From Nitrospiraceae bacterium (lineage in GTDB: Bacteria; Nitrospirota; Nitrospiria; Nitrospirales; Nitrospiraceae), in the NCBI GenBank assembly GCA_011391455.1, contig JAABQN010000021.1, positions 1-16,150 on the forward strand: DNA of 16,150 bases, read 5' to 3'. The translations under genes and the position numbers were made by a program. The notes beneath the pieces are model-generated. The model was not told the DNA's origin and searched no databases. It saw nothing but the letters and a program-made list of their open reading frames with translations. Shown piece after piece: positions 5,351 through 10,982 of the stretch; the first letter of the stretch is position 1, and every line of letters starts with the position of its first letter.

Positions 5351-6747
5351 CGTGACCCCTGTGACTGTTGTGATTGCAAGAAAGTGCTCTGGCCTTTCAG
5401 CCGGCTCAGGAGACCATCCAGCGATGCATACTGCCGCTTGAGCGCTTCCTCGTAGGCTGAGAGAGAGTCTTCTTTCCTCCCGATCTCGGTCGTCAGGTTA
5501 GTAAGCTGCTTGGTCAATGCGTTTTTGCGGACCGTGAGTGAGCCTGAACCGACGTCATCGATTGCATCGATGGCCACAATGATTCGCTGAGCGACACCCG
5601 CCACAGTGGCTTGGTTGATGAACAGCGATTTGACGGCGTTGTAGTTAAAGCTGAGCACGCTGTCCAGCTTGGCGTCGTCCACTGTGATCGCGCCGTCTCG
5701 CTCGGTCTTAAACCCGATTTCCCCCACGGACGAATAAGAGGTCAGCCCGCTGACAGGAGCGGAGAGGGCCTGCCGGAGTTGTGACAGAAACCCTTTCGCC
5801 GTAGGTTCGTTGAAGAAGAGCGCGCCCTTTTTCGTGGCGACGTCATAGGTCGTGCGTTCATTCACAAACTTCACGATGTCGTTATAGGCCGCGGCGAACT
5901 TTTTGATGCTCTCTTTCACCGCGCCGTTGTCGCGCGTGACATTGACGGAAACGGTGCCGGCCCCGGTTGTTTTCAAAAGCGCGAGCGTTACGCCTGGAAT
6001 CGCGTCGGTGATGGCATTGCTGCTGCGCTGCACGGTCACGGGATTCAACGCCGGGTCGCCGACAATGGCGATGGCATCCTGCGCGGCCTGCAAGGTATCG
6101 ACGCCTCCTGTGCCGCCGCCATTCGCAAAGTCCAAGGTGGTTCCGTCGGCCACGATCGTCACCCCATTGCTCGCTCCTGACGCAGTGGCCGTGAGGATCA
6201 AGCGATAGGCCGGCGTCGTCTCGCTGCCGGCATTCACAATCGACGCGGTCACGCCGGCGCCCAAGTCGTTAATGCCGGTCTGCAAGTTTTCGAGCGTGGC
6301 ATCCCCATTCAGCGTCACGGTCTGGTCGGTTCCTGTTCCTACGCGAAAAGTAAACGCGGCCGACGCGCCACTGACGATATCGGTGGTCACGCTTGAGACG
6401 GCTGTGGCGGCTTTGTTCGTAATTTGATGCGACTGCGCTAGCTGCGTCACACGGACAAGATAGGATCCTGGCGTCGCAGTCGATGATGCCGATGCGGTCA
6501 AGGCGGTCTGGTCTGAGACGGTCGTGCCCGATCGATCGAAGGCGGTCGGCAATCGCAGCGCATCTCCAGCCGATTGTAAGGCCAGAAGTTTGCCTCCGAG
6601 CAATCCGTAGTCGGTCAATTTCGACTGCGCCGTCGTTTTCTTCTGGCTGAGTTGATCGATGGGAAGGCGTTGGATTTTGACCAGTTGATCTACCACTTGC
6701 CCAAAATCAAGTCCATTTCCTAATCCCCCGAATGAAATCGATGCCAT
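5347..6747 (-). CDS. fliD: Flagellar filament capping protein FliD
   Basis: FliD (HAP2) forms the cap at the filament tip that folds incoming flagellin. The 466-aa protein has the FliD N-terminal region (GLGNGLDFGQVVDQLVKIQR, then LPIDQLSQKKTTAQSKLTDY and SYLVRVTQLAQSHQ), a central variable D2/D3 region rich in Thr, Ala and Gly (about 110-260), and the FliD C-terminal region (KESIKKFAAAYNDIVKFVNE, SSVGEIGFKTERDGAITVDD, VAQRIIVAIDAI). It ends in a coiled coil (about 400-455, LTTEIGRKEDSLSAYEEALK). Length is typical. ATG 6747 has a weak AGGA 11 bases upstream. Only 18 bases separate it from flaG, and it overlaps fliS, so flaG-fliD-fliS form a tight operon that probably continues into the FliT-like gene. 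Confidence 0.97.
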   Translation of the reverse strand: MASISFGGLGNGLDFGQVVDQLVKIQRLPIDQLSQKKTTAQSKLTDYGLLGGKLLALQSAGDALRLPTAFDRSGTTVSDQTALTASASSTATPGSYLVRVTQLAQSHQITNKAATAVSSVTTDIVSGASAAFTFRVGTGTDQTVTLNGDATLENLQTGINDLGAGVTASIVNAGSETTPAYRLILTATASGASNGVTIVADGTTLDFANGGGTGGVDTLQAAQDAIAIVGDPALNPVTVQRSSNAITDAIPGVTLALLKTTGAGTVSVNVTRDNGAVKESIKKFAAAYNDIVKFVNERTTYDVATKKGALFFNEPTAKGFLSQLRQALSAPVSGLTSYSSVGEIGFKTERDGAITVDDAKLDSVLSFNYNAVKSLFINQATVAGVAQRIIVAIDAIDDVGSGSLTVRKNALTKQLTNLTTEIGRKEDSLSAYEEALKRQYASLDGLLSRLKGQSTFLQSQQSQGSR

Positions 6748-6765
6748 AGCTTTAGCGTTCCTATA

Positions 6766-7125
6766 TTACGCCCGTTCCCGGATCAAGAGACCTTTCGGAT
6801 CATTCAAGTGTTTGGCCAGGTCCAGAAGTTCCTGCGAGGGAATCTGACGGATGATCTCTCCGGATTCCCCGTTGAGAACCTTAATCACCACCTTGTGCAA
6901 ATCGGAATCGATCTCGATTTCCAGGTGGGATGAGGTTGCGCGAAATGCATCCTTGACACGCACTGCAGCCTGTTCTAACTGTTCTTTTGTCGGCGCCGGC
7001 GCTGGAGTCGAAGTCCTGAGATCGGCGACCGCTCTGCTGTGCCCGTCGGGAGCCGGCTTTGCGGCGCTTTCGGACTGGCGAGGAGCGACATGGAAATCTT
7101 GAGGCGGTCGAATATTTTGGACCAT
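6766..7125 (-). CDS. flaG: FlaG family flagellar protein
   Basis: A 119-aa protein. The N-terminal 45 residues are Pro/Ala/Ser-rich and probably disordered. Residues about 48-119 are the FlaG domain: LEQAAVRVKDAFRATSSHLE, IEIDSDLHKVVIKVLNGESG, EIIRQIPSQELLDLAKHLND and PKGLLIRERA, with the family's EIIRQIP motif. FlaG is thought to affect filament length or assembly; its exact role is unclear even in model species. The start ATG 7125 has GGGAGG (7136-7131) five bases upstream. It lies between fliC and fliD, the usual place for flaG. Confidence 0.93.
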   Translation of the reverse strand: MVQNIRPPQDFHVAPRQSESAAKPAPDGHSRAVADLRTSTPAPAPTKEQLEQAAVRVKDAFRATSSHLEIEIDSDLHKVVIKVLNGESGEIIRQIPSQELLDLAKHLNDPKGLLIRERA

Positions 7126-7168
7126 AGATGCCTCCCTCGATAGAGTGCGTCCTCATTCTCCGCCGGAG

Positions 7169-7195
7169 GCCCAGCCGCCGATGCGGCGGCTGGGC
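7169..7195 (-). terminator. Perfect 11-bp GC-rich stem-loop after fliC
   Basis: GCCCAGCCGCC (7169-7179) and GGCGGCTGGGC (7185-7195) are exact complements around a 5-base loop, 28 bases beyond the fliC stop. A second small palindrome CTCCGCCGGAG (7158-7168) abuts it. On the coding strand the stem is followed by CTCCGGCGGAG and not by Ts, so it is either a weak or partial terminator or a 3' stabiliser that lets fliC mRNA outlast flaG-fliD. Confidence 0.6.
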
Positions 7196-7223
7196 TATGA
7201 CTCCGACGGATGGTTCTCTGCGT

Positions 7224-8048
7224 CTACCGCAGCAACGCGAGTGCCTGTTGAGGAAGCGTATTGGCTTGCGCCAACACCGCGACGCCCGTTTGCACGAGAA
7301 CCTGATTCTTCGTGAATTGCGACGTCTCGTAGGCGATGTCTGCGTCGCGAATTCGGGATTCTGCCGCCGTGAAGTTCTCACTCGTGACTTGCAGATTTGC
7401 GATGGCTGCCTCGAAGCGGTTTTGAATCGAGCCGTATTCCGCTCGAGCGGTGGCAATCGAACTGATCGCGCTGTCGATATTGCTCAATGCGCTCTGAGCG
7501 TTTGCCGACGTCGAGATGTTGACGGATGCCAAGCCGATGCTCGTGATGTCCAAATCGTTCAGATCGGCGGTGAGCGAATTGCCCGAGCCGCTCTTAAAGC
7601 CGATAAAGACTTCGAATGAATTGGTGGCCCCGCTCAACAGCGCCTGGCCATTGAACTCGCTTACGGTGGCGATCCGGTCGATTTCAGACCGGAGTGTCAC
7701 AAACTCTTGATCCAAGTACGACCGTTCCGTGGCGCCGATAGTACCGCTGGCGGACTGCGTAGTCAGCTCACGGAGACGGGAGAGCAAGTTGCCGATTGTG
7801 GCCGCAGCCCCGTCGGCGACTTGCGTCAAGCTGATACCATCGTTCGCATTGCGCGTCGCTTGATTGATGCTACGAATATGCGCTCGCAACGTTTCAGACA
7901 CGCCGAGTCCGGCGGCATCGTCCGATGCGCGAGTGATACGAAGTCCCGATGACAAACGTTCCACCGACCGTTGCAACTGGTTCGTGTTCACGGTCAAATT
8001 GCGCTGAGCCGCGATCGAAGCCGGGTTGTTATTGACAATTAAAGCCAT
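7224..8048 (-). CDS. fliC: Flagellin FliC
   Basis: The filament subunit, 274 aa. The N-terminal D0/D1 region is canonical (IVNNNPASIAAQRNLTVNTN, LQRSVERLSSGLRITRASDD, AAGLGVSETLRAHIRSINQA, NANDGISLTQVADGA), as is the C-terminal D1/D0 region (SENFTAAESRIRDADIAYET, FTKNQVLVQTGVAVLAQANT, LPQQALALLR). The middle is only about 60 residues, so surface domains D2/D3 are nearly absent. Ser and Thr residues in that middle (for example GATNSFEVFIGFKSGSGNSL and STSANAQSAL) are candidate O-glycosylation sites given the glycosyltransferase genes upstream. ATG 8048 has a strong AAGGAGG (8064-8058). Expression is probably by sigma-28 (promoter 8178-8206) with a leader of about 120 bases. FliS, two genes downstream of flaG, would be its chaperone. 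Confidence 0.98.
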   Translation of the reverse strand: MALIVNNNPASIAAQRNLTVNTNQLQRSVERLSSGLRITRASDDAAGLGVSETLRAHIRSINQATRNANDGISLTQVADGAAATIGNLLSRLRELTTQSASGTIGATERSYLDQEFVTLRSEIDRIATVSEFNGQALLSGATNSFEVFIGFKSGSGNSLTADLNDLDITSIGLASVNISTSANAQSALSNIDSAISSIATARAEYGSIQNRFEAAIANLQVTSENFTAAESRIRDADIAYETSQFTKNQVLVQTGVAVLAQANTLPQQALALLR

Positions 8049-8057
8049 GGATCTATT

Positions 8058-8112
8058 CCTCCTTGAATACCGAACGAATCAACCACTCGCACTTCCCGGC
8101 ATCCGTGCCAGG
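8058..8112 (-). promoter_or_regulatory. Candidate CsrA-binding leader of fliC
   Basis: In the fliC leader RNA, CCUGGCA-CGGA-UGCCGGG (8112-8095) can fold as a 7-bp hairpin (one G-U pair) with CGGA as its tetraloop; the GGA-in-loop arrangement and CACGGAUG sequence fit a CsrA site. A second match, CAAGGA, overlaps the Shine-Dalgarno AAGGAGG (8064-8058). Paired upstream and SD-overlapping sites are how CsrA represses flagellin translation in Bacillus subtilis. Whether this host has CsrA and FliW cannot be seen here. Confidence 0.4.
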
Positions 8113-8177
8113 ATTGTTTTGACCGAAGACCTCACCGATAGCATGCATACCGGCAAAGTTCCCTGGTCGTGCATCCC

Positions 8178-8206
8178 TTATCGGCCCGAGCCGCTCCACA
8201 CTTGAG
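8178..8206 (-). promoter_or_regulatory. fliC: Sigma-28 (FliA) promoter of fliC
   Basis: Minus strand CTCAAGTGT (8206-8198), a 12-base spacer, then consensus -10 GCCGATAA (8185-8178). The -35 TCAAGTGT differs from TAAAGTTT at two positions. It has the same spacer length and general form as the promoter at 2267-2295. The start of transcription would be about 8170, giving a leader of about 120 bases before the fliC ATG. The leader (8049-8170) contains the candidate CsrA sites and nothing else I recognise. Confidence 0.85.
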
Positions 8207-8280
8207 CCGGCCAGAGGAGCAGAACAGAGAGAGGTCATAGTGGCCAACAACCGGCAGTATTCGGCACAAAAATTCATGAA

Positions 8281-8382
8281 GAGCATGTAGCTTATGGCAT
8301 ATAGCACGTACTTGGATCAGAGCTATTTCCTATCCTCGATTAGCGCTTCAGTCCTGTGCCATAAGCCATACGCCATAGGCTC
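8281..8382. repeat. Family E palindrome (GGCATATAGC-type)
   Basis: Arms GAGCATGTAGCTTATGGCAT plus ATAGCAC (8281-8307) and GTGCCATAAGCCATACGCCA plus TAGGCTC (8356-8382) pair at 21 of 27 positions around a 48-base loop. It lies upstream of the fliC promoter, in the gap below the 181-aa gene. It is again built from a repeated word (TATGGC / GCCATA). I see no second copy in the window. The stretch 8383-8415 holds nothing recognisable. Confidence 0.75.
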
Positions 8383-8415
8383 TTTTCGTCGAACGACACT
8401 TCTCGCTTCACGGTT

Positions 8416-8438
8416 TTCAGCCTGAACCCCTTCAGCCT
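8416..8438. repeat. Family C single arm (TTCAGCCTGAACCCC-type), copy 2
   Basis: The 23-base tract begins TTCAGCCTGAACCCCTTCAG and is identical to 10947-10969 and 22/23 identical to 2390-2412. Unlike those, no complementary arm is found in this gap. It starts 5 bases past the stop of the 181-aa gene, so on that gene's message it is a lone 5'-type arm. Confidence 0.8.
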
Positions 8439-8443
8439 TTAGT

Positions 8444-8989
8444 CTAAACACCTGAGTTGACGCTCGACGTCAAATACGGGAGGATCTCGAATTCCAGGAT
8501 ATCCGCTACACGAACCGGGTCTTGAATGGACCGGGCATCCAAGAGTTCCTGAATCCAGGAAGAAAAGGCTTGCAGATCGCCACCGGCTAGACTGCCCGGC
8601 CCGGCGGAATGAAGCAGCTCCACATAATCGGCCAACTGTCCGAACCATCGGTCCAATGGTGATGGGATGATGCCGCTCGTACGCAGCGGTGTCAGGAATC
8701 CCTGGGCCTCGGCTTTCAATATCGAAGCAAACTTGCTGATGGCCGGCGCAGCATGCGTCATGATCTCCGGAATATTCTTTGAGCAGGCGTCGATCGGTCC
8801 CACCTCTTTGAGAAGCTTATTCAACAGTATGGGCTGAAGATCGCGATCTGTGATCGGACTCCCCCCAAGCTTCAGCGAAGTAACCAGCCGATTCTGCGCA
8901 TGCGCACGATCGCTGACCTGCATCAGAACCTCACTGACCGATTGGTCGTCACTGACGTCCCACTGATCCTGATCGAGGGTGATACGCAT
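8444..8989 (-). CDS. Unrecognised 181-aa protein upstream of fliC
   Basis: I do not recognise this protein. It begins MRITLDQDQWDVSDDQSVSE and continues with helical VLMQVSDRAHAQNRLVTSLK and LGGSPITDRDLQ. The order strand, helix, then a short VxSLxxGG strand resembles a beta-grasp-like start, but that is only an impression. The rest is helical (KNIPEIMTHAAPAISKFASI, LDRWFGQLADYVELLHSAGP, LQAFSSWIQELLDARSIQDP). There is no signal peptide or membrane segment. Start ATG 8989 is well supported by AAGGAG (9002-8997) seven bases upstream, and codon use looks like the neighbours', so it is very likely a real gene. It lies between the glycosyltransferase genes and fliC, so a role in filament assembly, export or flagellin modification is plausible but not shown. 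Confidence 0.8.
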   Translation of the reverse strand: MRITLDQDQWDVSDDQSVSEVLMQVSDRAHAQNRLVTSLKLGGSPITDRDLQPILLNKLLKEVGPIDACSKNIPEIMTHAAPAISKFASILKAEAQGFLTPLRTSGIIPSPLDRWFGQLADYVELLHSAGPGSLAGGDLQAFSSWIQELLDARSIQDPVRVADILEFEILPYLTSSVNSGV

Positions 8990-9016
8990 GGCTCAGCTCC
9001 TTTCTACAGAAATGCC

Positions 9017-9085
9017 GTTATTTGGTTTCTTTGGTTTGTTTTGTTTATTTAGTAATTTCGTCCAACTCAAAAAACAAGATAGACC
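9017..9085. repeat. Family A palindromic repeat, copy 4 (decayed right arm)
   Basis: The left arm 9017-9050 is GTTATTTGGTTTCTTTGG then TTTGTTTTGTTTATTTAG. The right arm (about 9062-9085, CCAACTCAAAAAACAAGATA then GACC) is only partly complementary, so this copy has decayed. It lies about 28 bases upstream of the start of the 181-aa gene, as the other family A copies do for motA, cheZ and the PilZ gene. Confidence 0.7.
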
Positions 9086-9110
9086 CGTCTCAGCCTTCCT
9101 GGATTGCCTC

Positions 9111-9176
9111 TAACTCAGAACTTTCCCGTCAGCTTTTCCGAACAACTCAGAACCCAGAACTCAGAACTCAGAACTT
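9111..9176. repeat. Family B tandem tract (AACTCAGAAC-type), copy 3
   Basis: A single TAACTCAGAACTTTC unit (9111-9125) is followed by a tandem run AACAACTCAGAACCCAGAAC, TCAGAACTCAGAACTTC (9141-9176). The run is almost the same as 2580-2612, and the sequence after it (TGCCCGTCCCGCC) recalls the flanks of the other copies. No complementary arm is seen. It lies just past the stop of the GT9 gene (9192). Confidence 0.8.
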
Positions 9177-9191
9177 CTCTGCCCGTCCCGC

Positions 9192-10865
9192 CTATTCTAG
9201 CGCGGCGCTCGACGCCATCGGCAATGGGCTCCGTCGTGCCTCTATTTTCGCCGGCGCCGCTGATAACAACGATTTGGCTCTGGCGATTCGCTGCTGCCAA
9301 CGTCGATAGGCCATCATGTGACGATCGGCCAACCTCGTCAGACCGACGACATCGTCGTTATGGATGTCTCTGATCATAGCAACGGTAGCAGGGCCAGTAG
9401 CCGAATGGGCCATCATCCGAGGCAGAAGCTGCTCTCGCTCTTTGCGGAGCAGCGCCTGTTCCCGTTGTAGTGTTGCGACCGGAAGCGGGTGACGCCTCGT
9501 GAGTGCTGTGATATGCCGGGCCTGCTGTTCCAACTGACGCAGAGGCTCAGCTGCTTCTTTCATCCAAGCCAGGGCACGGTCTCGATCCGGCGCGATTTCA
9601 AGGATCGGCGCCACTCGACTGGGTTTGCCGGTGAAATCTTCGTACCAGAATCTCCTCCAAAAGTCGGCATACCATGCAGCGCCTGCCTCGGCATGTCCCG
9701 CGCGCAAGACGAAGGAGCCAAGTCCATCGGCGTCTGCGCCGGATTGATACACCCGTACGCCCGCGCTCCACGAGGGAATCGGAGCAAGTCCGATGGCATG
9801 GAGACAGAGGTTCGCAATCTCTTCGGGAACCAATCGATCCTTACAGGCATGGTGGGAACAGATCTGGTCGAACCCGCAGGGCGAGCAGGCGAGATCCGGC
9901 TGAATCACCCAATGGCCCGGACCGTAGGGCCCAGTTTCATTGTGATCGACATGACCGACCGACAGATCGATGACCGACGTTCCAACGCCGACCGCCAGAT
10001 GCATCGGCCCCGTGTCGTTGGTGAGGAGTAGTTGACAGCGCGAGAGCAGGCCGACAAGTTGATTGAGCGTCGTCTGGCCGCTTGCATCGAGAATCGGCGC
10101 CGTTCCTCCGTCGGCTCGATAGGTCTCCTTGGCCAGCTCGATGGCTTCAGTTTCGGCAGCCGTGCCGATCAGGACAAACCCTACACCAGGGTGACGGCTC
10201 AGGCACGCCATCGTCCGGCCAAAATACTCCGGCCTCCAGGCTTTCATGACATCGCTGGCTCCAACCTGTACGGCGATCCAACGATGGATGGTCCGGTCAG
10301 GAGACCGAAGAAACCCCTCTGCCCAGGCTCCACCATCGGCCGGCACTGTGACCGACAATGGTGAAAAGGCGCCGGGACCGCTCCCTCCCATGGCATAGAG
10401 ATCCACCAGGTTGAACCGGTTAAAGCGTCGATGCCGATGCAGATCTGTGAAGTAGGACAGCCAGGGATTCTGCACGATGGGGCCTCCGTCCGGCCCTGCT
10501 GTAATCCCCCGCAAATCCGGCGCACCGATGTAGGACGCAAGCAAACCGGTCTGACGATTGAAGGTAAGATTGACGATGCGATCGTATCCCGTCGCTCGTA
10601 GCGGTGCAGCCCACGTGGTCATCTCGCTCATGAGCGTCACAAGGCTTTTGGATTGAGTGCGGCAGTCGTCGAGTAATCGAGTGAAGTCGCAACTGATGAC
10701 CTGTCGAAGTCCGGTCAGGAGGCCGGCAGTCGGCGCGAAACTGCGGTCAACCACCAGGTCGATCGCGACATCCGGCCATTCCTCCCGCAATCGGGACAAC
10801 AGAGGACCGGTCTGAATCAGATCCCCCATGCGAGTCACGTTGATGATCAGCACTTGTTTGGGCAT
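9192..10865 (-). CDS. GT9 heptosyltransferase-like protein with long C-terminal extension
   Basis: Residues 1-350 form a glycosyltransferase family 9 (heptosyltransferase, GT-B) protein: N-terminal VLIINVTRMGDLIQTGPLLS, middle strand WIAVQVGASDVMKAWRPEYF, and the diagnostic LTNDTGPMHLAVGVGT (281-296), followed by ETGPYGPGHWVIQPDLACSP and a Cys-rich CSPCGFDQICSHHACKD. Such enzymes move a heptose or related sugar from a nucleotide donor; acceptor and sugar are unknown. Residues about 355-557 are an extension with no obvious match (YADFWRRFWYEDFTGK, then helical LEQQARHITALTRRHP and ATLQREQALLRKEREQ). Normal GT9 proteins are about 330-400 aa, so 557 is long. ATG 10865 lacks a clear Shine-Dalgarno but gives the expected N-terminus. 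Being next to fliC suggests flagellin glycosylation; an LPS role is the alternative. Confidence 0.88.
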   Translation of the reverse strand: MPKQVLIINVTRMGDLIQTGPLLSRLREEWPDVAIDLVVDRSFAPTAGLLTGLRQVISCDFTRLLDDCRTQSKSLVTLMSEMTTWAAPLRATGYDRIVNLTFNRQTGLLASYIGAPDLRGITAGPDGGPIVQNPWLSYFTDLHRHRRFNRFNLVDLYAMGGSGPGAFSPLSVTVPADGGAWAEGFLRSPDRTIHRWIAVQVGASDVMKAWRPEYFGRTMACLSRHPGVGFVLIGTAAETEAIELAKETYRADGGTAPILDASGQTTLNQLVGLLSRCQLLLTNDTGPMHLAVGVGTSVIDLSVGHVDHNETGPYGPGHWVIQPDLACSPCGFDQICSHHACKDRLVPEEIANLCLHAIGLAPIPSWSAGVRVYQSGADADGLGSFVLRAGHAEAGAAWYADFWRRFWYEDFTGKPSRVAPILEIAPDRDRALAWMKEAAEPLRQLEQQARHITALTRRHPLPVATLQREQALLRKEREQLLPRMMAHSATGPATVAMIRDIHNDDVVGLTRLADRHMMAYRRWQQRIARAKSLLSAAPAKIEARRSPLPMASSAALE

Positions 10866-10881
10866 ATTAAGTCGAAGCTGC

Positions 10882-10977
10882 CAGGTGGATAGGCTGAAGG
10901 GGTTCAGGCTAAAGGCCGAAGGTCAGAGACCGAAGATCCGAACACTTCAGCCTGAACCCCTTCAGCCTATCTACCTG
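10882..10977. repeat. Family C palindrome, copy 3, nearly perfect
   Basis: The 29-base left arm (10882-10910, CAGGTGGATAGGCTGAAGGG then GTTCAGGCT) and the 29-base right arm (10949-10977, AGCCTGAACCCCTTCAGCCT then ATCTACCTG) pair at 28 of 29 positions, the exception allowing a G-U type wobble on one strand. The loop is 38 bases. It fills the gap between the CgeB-like gene (stop 10983) and the GT9 gene (start 10865). No T-tract follows on the coding strand. Confidence 0.92.
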
Positions 10978-10982
10978 CACCG

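Noticed and set aside
8053..8307. Minus-strand 84-aa frame upstream of fliC
   Set aside because: Its first residues are a translation of the family E repeat and it covers the sigma-28 promoter and leader of fliC; no Shine-Dalgarno and no protein family pattern.
9141..9176. Tandem AACTCAGAAC units considered as a CRISPR array
   Set aside because: Units are 7-10 bases, contiguous and degenerate, with no unique spacers and no cas genes.
9489..10031. Long plus-strand frames opposite the glycosyltransferase genes (also 11265-11786 and 12221-12775)
   Set aside because: They are antisense shadows caused by GC-biased codons of well-supported minus-strand genes, and are rich in Arg, Pro and Ser without domain patterns.
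10882..10977. Nearly perfect hairpin considered as an intrinsic terminator
   Set aside because: No T-run follows the stem on the coding strand, the loop is 38 bases, and related arms occur in gaps upstream of promoters.
10882..10977. Palindromes considered as miniature transposable elements (MITEs)
   Set aside because: No target-site duplications or transposase-like terminal repeats are visible, and families differ from gap to gap. Not fully excluded without genome-wide copies.
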